Assembly (NCBI GenBank): GCA_930367215.1
Contig: OV884059.1
Coordinates: 222,765,803 to 222,829,802 of the forward strand
Direction: 5' to 3'
Origin: Pollenia angustigena
Taxonomy: Eukaryota > Arthropoda > Insecta > Diptera > Polleniidae
Length of the DNA: 64,000 bases
Shown: positions 1 through 11,029 of the stretch, in pieces
How the letters are laid out: each line of letters begins with the position of its first letter
How positions within the stretch are numbered: position 1 is the stretch's first letter
Position numbers and translations under genes: made by a program
Notes under the pieces: model-generated
Database searches by the model: none
Seen by the model: the letters and a program-made list of their open reading frames with translations, nothing else
What the model was told of the DNA's origin: nothing

Positions 1-412
1 AAGTTCACTTTCTCTTTAATCTATTACCAAACAGTCGCAGGCGTATTTTAAATTCACCAACCATGTAAGGGTGATTGTCTCCTTATAAGGAAATTTACAC
101 TCAGACCACTGTGATATCGATTTACGTGAATTCCTGTCTTGTGACCTAACTTAACGGTGGATCTCAACCACTTGGTGTGTTAACTTTAAGCACTTACCAA
201 ATTCTCCTGGGTGAGTGAAGGATCATTTGCACATACAGGTAACAATTTAAGTGTATAATTCTTAAAAAATTATACACCCACCCCTTGTTTAGGAGCCGGA
301 GCTATCTAACCTCCACTGCTATTCATCAATCCTAGAGGCTTATTGTACAATAGCAACAGCTCCTAGAGAGTTCACTCCCCTCAATTCGAATTTTACAAGT
401 AGAAGCCCCATG
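1..412. other. Unassigned AT-rich flank
   Basis: No gene, terminal inverted repeat or RNA was recognised here. The last ~10 bases join a short coding-like stretch (413-712) that has a relative near 18.34 kb, so part of this segment may belong to the same unidentified repeat. Confidence 0.3.
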
Positions 413-712
413 TAGTTTATGAACTCTCTACTCGAGACTTTGGGGTTAAACCAAAGCCACCAAGTGCTCCCCGATAGTATCATTTCAGTGAAAAACAAGG
501 CTTACGCAAAGACAATCATCCTGAAAGACAAAAAGTATTTCCACAGTAAGATCAGTGAGCATTACTTATCGGAGGCGACTGAATCCCGACGTTTTTTTCC
601 TGTTGTTTTTGCATTACAGAATACCGATTGGCCAATTTTTCACATTTTTAATGGGAACATCGTAACAGAGAATAGCGATTGTTCGTATTTATATATTTTC
701 GAGATGCAGTGA
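413..712 (+). pseudogene. Unidentified repeated coding fragment (97 codons from ATG at 419)
   Basis: An open frame starts with Met-Asn-Ser-Leu-Leu at 419 and stops at 711-713. I do not recognise the family. What makes it more than chance is a relative at about 18341-18440, where translation in the same frame gives a similar N-terminus (NSLL, then LN-SH-V-P at matching spacing) before a stop. Both copies are preceded by a very similar ATGTAGTT(T/C)A stretch, so the homologous region may start upstream of the Met. The product would be soluble and mixed charge, with no signal peptide or membrane segment. The best guess is a piece of an unidentified mobile-element gene; a lineage-specific host gene is less likely because the second copy is broken. 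Confidence 0.35.
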
Positions 713-804
713 CTCTCGCATCGTAAGACAGAATAAGTTCCCAGCAACCAATTGCAGCTGTAGTGTTGTCTTCCAGGGCTGTTGTTGTTTTTGCAGCAGG
801 GATA

Positions 805-1054
805 CCAGGGTACTAATTCTGCCAGTCGTAATCGAATGAATACTTTTCCGATTCGAAAGCAATTTTATTTCTTATTCTTTAAGTCGATACTAAAAGAATC
901 TAAATTATTTTTTCGGTGTTGTGAAAACTTAAATAAATGCTGTACACCGTAAGAAAATAATTTCGATTCGTTCAGTATCGACTGAAATAATAAGAAATAA
1001 AATTGCTCTCGAATAGAAAAAGTATTCGATCGCGACTGCCAGAATTAGCCCCCT
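805..1054. repeat. Hairpin MITE, ~240 bp
   Basis: Two imperfect arms of ~105 bp face each other around a short loop near 930. The left arm begins CTAATTCTGCCAGTCG (813) and the right arm ends with its near-complement (1048). Homology between arms extends outward a few bases into CAGGG. Apparent short reading frames across it on the minus strand are by-products of the palindrome. No clear target-site duplication (TSD) was found. Confidence 0.65.
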
Positions 1055-3007
1055 GAAGAAAAGGTGTTGCTGAGTTGATAATACTTGGTCGGTGTTCATT
1101 GAACTTTTGTATCTCGACAAATAATAGTCTAGTGGGATCGAATCGCATGATCTTAGCGGATTGCTCCAACTGTGAGATTAATTGCTCACTTAACTCTTTT
1201 CTTAATAGGACCATGTTATTGCGAGCCGTGCGGCTTGTGGTGCTGTCTATTTGAAACCAGATGTCGACCTATTTTTTCCAATTCTTCCATTACAAAAAAA
1301 TCCCATAAAAAATGTTAGTCCAAAAGAGTGTTTCTGATGGAAAAGTTGCTTTGATAAGCAAAGTATTGTATACGTTATTCTATTCTTGTGGAAGTTTATA
1401 GCGAACACTACACAGATGAAAATTCAATGGGGGTCATGAGCCCCTTGGCTAGTTGAGCACTGTATTTCTAAAATTATAAATTGGGTTTGGAGGCTGTCAC
1501 GATTGAATTCTACTTTGTGAACCGCCCGCCCTTTCCACCCACTGAACTGAAGGCAAAATCCGTCCTTGTGGAGATTTTGATGTGATAGACTGGGAATGTG
1601 ATAAAGGGGGGAAAAAATAAAAAATCGGGTGTTATTTGATACAAATCTAAAAAAAATCATAGTATTGCGACTTTGACCCTGTTAAAAGCTTGAAGGGATC
1701 GCATTTGAAAAGAGTATAAAGAACTCGGGTAGACAAATATCTAACTTTTTCTATGTGTTTTTGCGCTTGCTATCGCTTGAAACCTGTTTCAGCACTGCAC
1801 TTGCAGGGATCCCTGTACCTGCTGTTTTTTACCCACGGCCTTTAAATAGTTTCCAAATGCACTCAACACTACACATAAATGAGTTGAATTGGGTAGAGAA
1901 ATTATTGTGGGTTTGTGAGTTGGCTGGTTTTCACAGCCAATAATTTCGTTAAAATGAATATTTCAAGATAAAATTAAAATGCGAAATGTATTTAGTGTGA
2001 CTTATTTATGACAATCACTCCTCTGCAAAACGTTGATAGATTTAATTAAGCATTTAATTTCTCTTCGAGAATTATTTTTAATGTTTATCTGTAGTCAATT
2101 ATAATTATTTTAATTTTGTCAGAAACAAAATCAGATTTTGGCAACAGTTGTTGAGATGTTAATGATTTGGTTATAAGAATTTTTTTTAAGCCTCTTGATT
2201 CCTCATAAATCATATTGCAAAATGTTTTTTAAATTTAAGATTTATGTGTTTAAAAAGAAAATTTAAAATTTAACTCAAATCACAACACTGATAAAAGAGT
2301 ATTAGGGTTTTGTTAAGAATGTACAAACACAAAAAGGAATTTCTCAGAAACTTAAACTCAACTATAACAAAAATTTATGGTGATTTATGTAAAATGTGGT
2401 AGTGGATAATATTGAGTGCATAACTTCAAAATATAAAACTTTCAAGTAAATTATTAAATAAATTAAAACACAAAGGAAATTGATAATATAACAAGCCCTT
2501 CAATATTTCTTGCACCAGAAAGTAATCCAAAATTTTGTTTCATTAAAGTTGTTTTTAACAAAAGTTAAAGCACTTTTTAAGAAACAAAATTGTTGTAAGT
2601 TTCTAGTACAAAAAAAAAAAAAAAAAAAAAATTATTTTTCAATTTATTTCTAAAGAAGCAAGTTTATATTTTGGAGTCTAGACTACAACGGAATTTCGTT
2701 TTCCTTTCTCTTTTATATCATTTTTCTTTTAAAATTTTATTAGATTAAAAAAAAACTTCTCATAATCATATACCTTTATAGAAATTTCAACTAAATACTT
2801 ACCCACATATAGTTATACATAAAACACTTTTTATATCTTGATGCTTATATACATACACTTATACAAACATACAAAACAATCGCTATATATACATAACATT
2901 AAGTAGTATTTGTGCACTACAGGATTCTTATTGTTCTTAGTTTTTTAATGTTGTAAAGGTGAATCAACTTTTTTAACCCTGGGCTTTTAAAGGAATACAT
3001 GTATATA
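1055..3007. other. Unassigned AT-rich stretch
   Basis: About 2 kb without a recognisable coding region. The first ~900 bp has somewhat higher GC; from 1950 onward it is very AT-rich, with a ~22-base A tract near 2611-2631. Nothing else was identified. Confidence 0.3.
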
Positions 3008-3186
3008 CAGTGTAATCTCCCTTAAGGGACACCTTTCTCAAGCGGACACCCTCTTTAGGCGATCACTGTTACCAGATCCCGTCAGAGCTCCATTAGAAAA
3101 GCATTGATTTCTTTTTAAAGGAAATCTCCTTTGTTCGGGTACATTTTAATGTTGCCCCCAGTGTCCGGTCACGAGAGATTCTACTG
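3008..3186. mobile_element. TA-flanked MITE, Tc1/pogo type, 179 bp
   Basis: The ends are CAGTGTAATCTCCCTTAAG (left) and, read inward from the right, CAGTAGAATCTCTCGTGACC. Both sides are flanked by TA (3006-3007 and 3187-3188). The CAGT(G/A)(T/G)AATCTC(C/T)C ends with following GGACACC match the pogo/Tigger-like style of the Tc1/mariner superfamily. There is no coding capacity, so it is a non-autonomous copy. Confidence 0.7.
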
Positions 3187-3482
3187 TAGCATATGTATAA
3201 GCTGTGTAAAAATACTTGCTTGAAAGTTCATATATAAAGTTGTATACCCACATCGCAGGCCTCGTATCCAGTCAAATAAGGGGTGTTTTTTTAGGCACAT
3301 AGAATTTTTTTTACAACAAAACACAACAAAAATGGAATGGCGAAAATTTTTAATTTTTTTACAAAAAAAAAAAAATGCCAAATTATTTTTAATTCAATAA
3401 TTAATCAAAAAATATTAGTTTTAATTAAAAGTTTTATCATGTGAATTAAATGTTTTTTTATACCAACAAAATTGCTGGAGAA

Positions 3483-4375
3483 AATGTTGATTTCAAACAA
3501 GTTATAGTGCTTTATTCGGCTGTGCCGAATCTGTGGCGTGCCAAATTCTGTTATGAAAGCATTATTAATTACGGTTTTAGGCGTACTAAACTGTTTTCCG
3601 GGAAGGGTTTATATGGGGTCTAGGGTAAACTATGGACCGATCTTCAGTGTGATTTGCAGTCGAATAAAACGAACTTCTGCAAAATCTTCTATCATTCCGT
3701 GCATTGTTCCACCATTGATGTTAGATTTTGTAACAAAATTATCCAATTTTTTGAAGGTGGTGGTTCCACATTTTGATTCATAGCTCTGATCCTATTGAAC
3801 CGGTTTTGCTGGATTTCAATCCCAAACTGTTTAGGATAACTACAAGCAATTTTACATCAAGTTTGTTCATTTTTTTTTGAGTTTTTCGAAAGTGAGCGTG
3901 CTTTCAACAGACAGTCGGACATAGCTAAGTCGACTTAGAATCATGTTACTGCCTTTCAGTAACGTTTTGGTTTATTTCCTTTATAATAAACCTCTCGAGG
4001 TCTTTGATTGCAATTCAAATAAAACTAAATAAAACACGACACTTTAAACTCTGTTTACAATTTACACAACTTTATTTAGTACTAAGTCACTTCAACAATT
4101 GTAATTTATTATTGCGACCTCTATTAATGATCTGCACACTTAAGCGTTTAAAGTAAACTTGACAAAGCCTGAACTACTACTTCCTTTTGATGCTAGCCGC
4201 CGCAAGTATTTATACTGTAATTCGGCCGTCTAGAACATTTGAAATGTTTTTTGAAGGTTCGGGGCTTTACTAATCACCACTCTTACGTCTATTATGTTTT
4301 ATGGCGGCACTTATGTTGACATAATTTCAACCCTCTTCACAACTAATTGTGGTGGAGGGTATACAAATATTTAAT
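3483..4375. repeat. Fly interspersed repeat (TATTCGGC...GTGGAGGGTATA family), interrupted by a solo LTR
   Basis: The left part carries TTATTCGGCTGTGCCGAATC, a hallmark of a repeat found throughout higher flies. The part before 3957 has the matching CAGACAGTCGGACATAGC and AAGTCGACTTAGAATC phrases, and after the LTR the repeat closes with GTGGTGGAGGGTATACAA near 4350-4368. The LTR at 3958-4324 interrupts it. The open frame at 3538-3783 lies inside this repeat and has no recognisable product. Confidence 0.55.
3958..4324 (-). repeat. Probable solo LTR, 367 bp, minus strand
   Basis: Read on the minus strand it has a TATA box (TATAAATAC, 4206-4214) followed ~135 bases later by a poly-A signal (AATAAAG, 4070-4076), the layout of an LTR. 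A perfect 4-bp TSD, TTTC, flanks it at 3954-3957 and 4325-4328, as expected for a gypsy-type integrase. No internal retroelement sequence or second LTR is adjacent, so it would be the product of LTR-LTR recombination. Ends are inferred from the TSD. Confidence 0.5.
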
Positions 4376-4480
4376 TTATAATATTAATTTGCTTACTGGT
4401 AAGTATTTAATTAATTTTTTAATTAATATTAAAAATTTTTAAATTGGAATCAATTTCTATTTTTTTGTCTGTGTTAGCTT

Positions 4481-4647
4481 AAGCCTATAGTACACGGAAT
4501 GTAAAAAGCTACATGCGCATGTAGTTATGACGTAATTTTGACGTCACTACAAAGCCACAATAGCAAGTTTGTGTTGTGTGATGACGACAAAATTATGTCA
4601 GAATCACATGCGCATGTGGCTTTTTACATTCCGTGTACTATAGGCTT
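4481..4647. mobile_element. Hairpin MITE, 167 bp, TTA flanks
   Basis: Near-perfect inverted arms begin AGCCTATAGTACACGGAATG and include the palindrome ACATGCGCATGT on each side; the loop is ~60 bp. TTA lies directly outside both ends, the target preference of the PIF/Harbinger superfamily, but the superfamily is an inference from 3 bp only. Confidence 0.7.
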
Positions 4648-4659
4648 TACAAATTTTAT

Positions 4660-5220
4660 GGCATTTAATGTCAAAAAAGTTCTGGCATTTGGCCTCCACG
4701 ACTGGGATTTATGAACGCCATCCCGTTAGTCCAATTTTTTCAAAAGTACATCGACTGCTTTTCTTATTAATTAAATGTTGCTAGTTTAGCAGCATAGACC
4801 GCATAGTCTTAAGTTGTCAAATCACACTAACGAGGAGGCCAATTAGCAGGTCCATTACATGAGATAATTCGGTCAGCAAACGTTTGGCTCAGCCCAGTAA
4901 TGTTTTAACGCACTGCAAGGCATGTTGACGTGTTTTGTTTAAACCATTTTTCCCCCAAATTATTTGCTATGATATGAGGAATAAAAAAATCACAAATAAT
5001 TTGCCTATAGCCTTCGCAATTAATGGTAATGTTGGCACAGGTTTCAGGTTTAAAACCAATGGGCCTACAATGCCTCCAGCATGTAAACCAAATCATAAAG
5101 TGATTTTTTCAGGATGAAATGGAGTCTCAAAAATCTCATGAGAATTTTACTCTTTCCAAAAGCGAGAGTTTTGCTTGTTCAACGAGTACATTAAAGCCAG
5201 AAATAAGCCTTTTCGCTTAA
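4660..5220 (-). pseudogene. Mariner transposase fossil, DD41D type
   Basis: Minus-strand translation from 5220 down to ~4670 follows the catalytic half of a mariner transposase: SEKAYFW (site of the first Asp, here lost), then HPEKITLWFGLHAGGIVGP, ERY-like NCEGYRQIICDFF, WFKQNTSTC (the second catalytic Asp is Asn in QN), GPANWPPR-CDLT-(stop)-DY (third Asp), and a C-terminal WTN-(…)-SRGG region. Exactly 41 codons separate the second and third catalytic positions without frameshift, which marks the rosa-type DD41D group known in flies. The N-terminal DNA-binding half is absent. There are several stops and at least two catalytic residues are gone. It abuts the hairpin MITE at 4481-4647; I could not define its inverted repeats. 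Confidence 0.8.
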
Positions 5221-5626
5221 GATTATTTGACTATACAAAATCTGGTTCAACTTCCAGTTTATTCTCAGCCCATTCACCGAAAACAAGACATAATTAATGA
5301 TCCTTTGGCCTTATTTCTAGCATCCATTGGATCAAATATGGATTTAGGAAAAATCTTTCCTCAGAATTTTCCAAGTACACACTCACGACTATTGCGGCGA
5401 TGGTTGCTTTTGTATACAAGGCAAGGGCTCAATATGGATGAATATTATCCAAAAGAGTTAATGCGGACATGAATCGATCGATCCATATTATTGCGTATTA
5501 ACTTCTCAGATGGACGATAATGCATATCGTAAACTTGACGAAGTGCTCTTTATTTTTGGCGAACAGAGAGCGAATTTCGGAAATAAGATTCCCCGGTTAA
5601 ACACGTTGTTCTGAAGTAAGTATTTG
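5221..5626. other. Unassigned stretch with an 81-codon open frame
   Basis: A plus-strand frame at 5227-5472 has no recognisable motif and no second copy in the window. It lies between a mariner fossil and a MITE and is best treated as chance until a relative is found. Confidence 0.25.
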
Positions 5627-6329
5627 CACACAGAAAAAAATACCAATGTTAAAATAACATGGCGAAATGTTGTTTGAGAATCATGGTAAATTTCTGCAAA
5701 AGTATGCCCTTTATTTATATTTATCATTATTTCATATTAATTTTAAATGAAAAATAATAAAATTATCTTAAATCACGTTTATTTAATATTATTCACTGTG
5801 AAAATAACATTGTTCAATATTGAATCCATAAAAACCTGTTTTATATTAAAATCAAAAGTTTATCTTGTTAAATTAACATGCAAACATACTTAAGTATGTA
5901 CATCTTTTTATTTTCATATTTAAAATATATTATAAAAAGAAGACAATTCCCGTATTCTTTTAATTAAAATAATTTAGTTAAATAGTACATCAAGTTTTCA
6001 AAGTAGAATGATGACGAAAACGATATCGGGCCATTCTGCTGATGCTTCTGTTAACAAAGGAGATACAAAATAAGTGAAAGATGTGTTACAGGGGTAAGTG
6101 TTTTGAATTATTCTTAAATAAATGCATATGTTGTCTCTGAAGCTTCTTCACACTATTAAAACACACTCAAACCAATTTGATTCTACATGAAATTCACGTT
6201 GTTTCAACTTTAAATAAGTTTCATTCAACGTGATTCGGATTGTTATTTCAAAATTAATTACATTTTGCTCTAACTTTACTGCAATGTTAAATTAACATGA
6301 ACGAATTTACATTGATTTTTTTCTGTGTG
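5627..6329. mobile_element. CACACAG element, copy A (703 bp, internally deleted)
   Basis: Begins CACACAGAAAAAAATACC and ends TTTTTTTCTGTGTG. It is collinear with copy B (7109-7913) but lacks ~100 bp near its right end; the junction sits at a short TGAA shared by both sides. It is flanked by TG rather than the TA seen at the other three copies. It has no coding capacity, and several GTTAAATTAACATG-type palindromes lie inside. Confidence 0.85.
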
Positions 6330-6368
6330 TGCATACTGAAAAAAATCAAACGTACTTAATTAGTATGA

Positions 6369-6694
6369 CAGAACAGACGGTAAAACTGCAACGAAACCCT
6401 TTAGAAATCATTGTTTTGAAACTAGTTTCAATCGTTTTCCACACACCTTGCAACCTAAATTGTAACAAAATGTAGTGAAATTATCACAATCATTTCGATT
6501 TTCTTTGAGAACAGATTAAACGCAAACACTGGTTTCCTCCATGCCGGTTTCAATGCAACAGATTTTCAATACATTTCTAACCGATCTCAAAATGGTCGCG
6601 TCATGTGTGGTACCTCAAAAGGAGTCTATCGTATAAACTCAAATGAAACTCTTAAATAACTAGAAGTTGCAGTTGCGTTTCACCGTCTGTTCTG
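6369..6694. mobile_element. MITE with CAGAACAGACGG ends, ~326 bp
   Basis: Left end CAGAACAGACGGTAAAACTG is matched by the complement of the right end CACCGTCTGTTCTG, with CAGTTGCAACTT-like complementarity continuing inward. It sits in a cluster of elements between the two CACACAG copies. TSD not resolved. Confidence 0.6.
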
Positions 6695-6717
6695 GGCCTT
6701 GTTCCTATCGGAAATCC

Positions 6718-7108
6718 TACACTCATAAAATTATTACAGTAACTGATTGTAGGTTATTAAATTCGTTTTCGGTACTGTTAAAATTGAATAAAAATATAGT
6801 TATTTTACGAATAAATTTATTTTTCAACATTTATGTTTGTTATTAAAAAAACAAACTACCAAAAATTAATGTTTTCCGTATTTTTTTTTTGTTAATTTGT
6901 TTGATTTTTATCGGTTAAAATATATTTTTTAAAAGTAAAAACTATTCAATTTTAACGAATATGATGTTCAATAAATAAAAAACTTAGAAATTACTGAAAA
7001 AATCATTTGTTTTAAATGAAATGTAAATGATCCGTTTTTTAAATGAATTTTAATTTGTTTCAAATGAATTTTCGTTTGAATTTAACTACATAATATTTTG
7101 AGTGTATA
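6718..7108. repeat. AT-rich MITE-like element next to CACACAG copy B
   Basis: Left TACACTCATAAAATTATTA is matched by the complement of ACATAATATTTTGAGTGTA at the right. The CACACAG copy B begins directly after it, so B probably inserted at the TA at its edge. The interior is ~85% AT and noncoding. Confidence 0.4.
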
Positions 7109-7913
7109 CACACAGAAAAAAATACCAATGTTAAAATAACATGGCGAAATGTTGATTGAGAATCATGGTAAAATTCTGCAAAAGAATGCCCTTTATTTAA
7201 ATTTATCATTATTTCATATTAATTTAAAATGAAAAATATTAATATAACCTTAAATCACGTTTATTTAATATTATTCACTGTTAAAATAACATTGTTCAAT
7301 ATTGAATCCATAAAAACCTGTTTTATATTAAAATCAAAAGTTTATCTTGTTAAATTAACATGCATACATACTTAAGTATGTACATTTTTGTATGTTCATG
7401 TTAAAAATATTTAACATTTAACAAAAGAAGACAATTCGCGTATTCTTTTAATTAAAATTATTTAGTTAAATAGTACATCAAGTTTTCAAAGTAGAATGAT
7501 GACGAAAACCATATCGGGCCATTCTGCTGATGCTTCTGTTAACAAAGGAGATACAAAATAAGTGAAACATGTGTTACAGGGGTAAATGTTTTGAATTACT
7601 CTTAAATAAATGCATATGTTGTATTCACACTGTTATATCACACTCCAACCAATTTCACGTTGTTTCAACTTGAAAAAACTTTCATTCAACGTGATTCGGA
7701 TTGTTATTTCAATATAAATAACATTTTGCTCTAACTTTACCGCAATGTTAAATTAACATGAATTATAGTTATTTTAAAAGAAAAAAATGTTGTTCGCAAG
7801 TTATTGTAAAATCATGTTAAATTAACATGAAACAACAATGAAGCAAAATCACTACTGAAAAATATAAAATCAACCTTGTTTTGAACGAATTTACATTGAT
7901 TTTTTTCTGTGTG
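7109..7913. mobile_element. CACACAG element, copy B (805 bp, near full length)
   Basis: Terminal inverted repeats CACACAGAAAAAAAT at both ends, flanked by TA at 7107-7108 and 7914-7915. Same orientation as copy A. A TA target and TIRs with no transposase mark it as a non-autonomous DNA element of Tc1/mariner type. Internal palindromes of the form CATGTTAAATTAACATG recur. Confidence 0.9.
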
Positions 7914-8499
7914 TACGTCTAAAAAGAAAACCCTTTACGTACTAACTAGAAACAGGTACATACTTACTTTTTCCAAACACTAATTTGTTAATGTTGGGTT
8001 CTGGCACATCTGTGCTGGTATTTTGGTCTTGCTGAACAAAATTAACCAATTTACCACAAACATCTAAACATTGGCAATTAAACGTGCGCAAGCAATTATA
8101 CAGTGGTCAGTAGAAGTTAGGCAGGGATGGAAACAAGCTGTTAGAACGAAAATTGTAAGTTCAAAGATAATGGATTATTTTATTATTACTTGGAAATAAA
8201 ACATTATGGTGCCTGCTTTCATTTAATATTAAATTAGCTGGCCAATACAATTTGATTGTGATTGCCCATGATCATTATTCATTTTATTGTCTTAAATTTT
8301 CCACATAATAATTAAAGTAACAAATCAAATAATTCCAAAATAATGTTGTTATAGAAACTATCAGAATTCACCTAATTCAATATCAATTTATCTTTAAATA
8401 TAGTTTTTCATATAATTTTATTTTTGTTTGACATGAGAAATTAATTTATATATAAATTGATATTTAAATAGAATAATAACACAATGGAACAAATTATTG
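7914..8499. other. Unassigned AT-rich stretch
   Basis: No gene or element ends recognised. Confidence 0.3.
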
Positions 8500-8500
8500 C

Positions 8501-10172
8501 AAATTTTTACTAATTTGAGGTCACTGATTTTAAATCTAATCTCCATTTTTCTCTTTCAGCTCTAATTTTCGAGATATACCATTGTCTAAAATTAAGGCAC
8601 TTTCACTACATATATTGGAATAAATTGAAAACGGAGGACCTTTAGTGTGACCGTTATTTTTTATTTTCACTTGGCAAACCCCTTAGATTGATTCCTAATT
8701 AGAAAAAAATATATATAAAAAATTTTAGATCGTTTACATAGTTATTGAGCGTGCCCACAAAGTTTGCTAAAATGCTATTTTTCTCACTATGGCTCGCTTA
8801 AATTGTTGATAACTTCCGTAATATTTATTTTAGAGAAATCCTTATTTACAAATATTCTAGGGCTATATCTTATGAACAATATTGCCCTGTATTAGTTTTC
8901 TTTAACATGAATATTTAATCCAGAAAAAACCAAACTAAAAAATAACACCGAAATTTTCACATATCTTCGCATTGTTTGTCTGGTGATTACACTACGTGAC
9001 AAATTTTCAACAAAGTCGTGACCAAATTAATCTCGCAGCAAATCTTTTTGTAAAACTTTCCCCTGAATCCGAATATAAAGTCAGAATTGTCAAAAGTAGA
9101 ACAGTTTTTCCAAAATAACCGTTATTTGTGTTTTTTAAAAAGATGATGTCACTGAATATCTTCAACAATTTACAGACTATGCCTTTCTTTCTTTTTATTT
9201 AGAGGTTATAAAATAAAAATTACCATGGGTCGTTTGAAAAGATGAGTCATTAAATGGCAGAGTTATAGTGACATAACTTCAAACTTCATTATAAATTTTA
9301 TGATTTTGTTCAATTTTGCTCTTTTCAAGTTAAAATACGGGGAAAAAATTGTCTATATAACTTGCGGCCACACAAGTGGACCATATAAAGTTAACAAAAA
9401 AAAATCCAAAACTCGGCAACAGTATTAACAGTATTTTAGAGATATTGTTGAATTTTTGAAAAAAGGAACATTTAAAAAAAAAATTTTTTTTTGTTCTTTA
9501 AAAATTATAAAAAATAAAATTGAAATAAAAATCACGGTTTTGGTCTAAACACATTTAGCTCAACATAATTTTGAATAATAAAAAAAATAAAATGATGTTT
9601 AATTCATTGAAATCGCTGCACAACTTTTGATTTTATGCACAATTTACTGAGAAAACTGAATATCGATTTCCATACAAAAAATAACATTTTAAATATGTGT
9701 GTGTCATGAACATTTTTCCTTTTTGTATGGAAATCGATATCTAGTTTTCTCCGTTAATTGTGAATAAAATCAAAAGTTGTGCACCGATTTCAATGAAACA
9801 CTTTTCACTTGAAATTATGTTAAGCTAAATGTTTTTAGACCAAAACTGTGATTTTTGTCGCGTCTTTATTTTTTATAAATTTTTAAAGAACAAAAAATTG
9901 GTTTATTTTCCAAATTTTCCTATTTTTTCTTCAAAAATTTAACGATAGCACTGAAACTACAGGGCATATTTAAAAACAATGTAAGCACGGCTTAAAGATA
10001 ATATTGTTGCCGAGTTTCGGAAATATGGTACACCGTTTTCAAGTTATTCCAATATATGTAGGGAAAATGCCTTAATTTTGGACATAACGGTATAGCTCGC
10101 AAACTAGAGCTGATAGAGAAAAATGGAGATTAGATTTGAAATCAGCGACCTGAAATTATTAAAAATGTTCAA
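8501..10172. repeat. Large palindromic (foldback) element
   Basis: Outer arms 8501-8640 and 10020-10172 are inverted copies (ATCTAATCTCCATTTTTCTC on the left; its complement on the right). Inner arms ~9480-9690 and ~9700-9905 are also inverted copies meeting near 9695, with GGAAATCGATAT- and CAAAAGTTGTGCA-type matches. The left side carries ~740 extra bases (about 8640-9380) absent from the right, so the left arm probably holds an insertion. The central region resembles the foldback at 37206-37863. No coding sequence recognised. Confidence 0.65.
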
Positions 10173-10222
10173 TCATATTTCAGAGCGCACAAAAAAGTTC
10201 AAATTTGTTCCCTTGTGTTATT

Positions 10223-10553
10223 AACCCCACGTCTCCATGCGCCTTCGATTAGAGCATGACATGACCATAACGCCGGCAGAGCAACGCTATTAATTTGTTC
10301 ATGTTCTCGTATGTGGCGAATACGTGTTGATGTTCATGTCCTGATTGACCACAATTTTTGTTGTTGTGCGTTTGGTTGTATACAGAAAATACATTGTATG
10401 GCCAACATCATGGCACACATGGATGCTAAGACGAATGTTTAGGCAACGATGGCAGCACATGGACGAAACATGAACATGAACAGTCTACACGAGTAGAATT
10501 TATGTGCGACATGCTGTTCTTACCAAGTTGATGGATGGTGGAGACGGGTAGTA
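10223..10553. mobile_element. MITE H, copy 1 (~330 bp)
   Basis: Ends are AACCCCACGTCTCCATG and (complement from the right) TTACTACCCGTCTCCACC. A second copy in opposite orientation lies at 13689-14017; landmarks shared by both include CGAGTAGAATT, GTATACAGAAAA and GCCGGCAGAGCAACG. Noncoding. Confidence 0.75.
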
Positions 10554-11029
10554 ACAATCAATTTTAATTTCAAGCCATTAAGCAAGCATGACCAGAATAA
10601 TTAGTAGTTTGCATTATTTGGAAAATATTTTAGACGATAGAGTCTAACAATAGCTGCTAGGCTTGCCATTAGCTCGGAAATATTTGGCATTGCCGTAATA
10701 TTTCCTCATCGCATCTTAAAAAAGCTTTTTTTTTTTAACAAATCGTAATAAAAATGAGGTGAGTTTGTTTTGAGAAACATTCGAGGTGATATCTTCTAGC
10801 ATTCGCTTTAAATCGGAAGATTTTACATCACTGTTTCATAATGTTGAGCTTGTTTTAAAGATTTTGTCGGAAAATGAGCCGAAAAACATATTCTCTCCCA
10901 AAAAATCTGTGATTAGACTTTTGATTGATGCCAAAATTAGACGATCGTCTTTCTTTACACTTATGTTGTTAAGAAATCGCAAAAAAGTGTTTTAAACGGA
11001 TTTTGATAACTAGATTCTCTTTTGCCAAA
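10554..11029. other. Unassigned stretch
   Basis: No supported feature. The 69-codon frame at 10786-10995 has no recognisable motif. Confidence 0.25.

Noticed and set aside
413..712. Endogenous viral gene
   Set aside because: No recognisable viral domain. Repetition alone does not support a viral origin.
4935..5117. Plus-strand protein at 4935
   Set aside because: It is the antisense of the mariner transposase fossil read on the minus strand.
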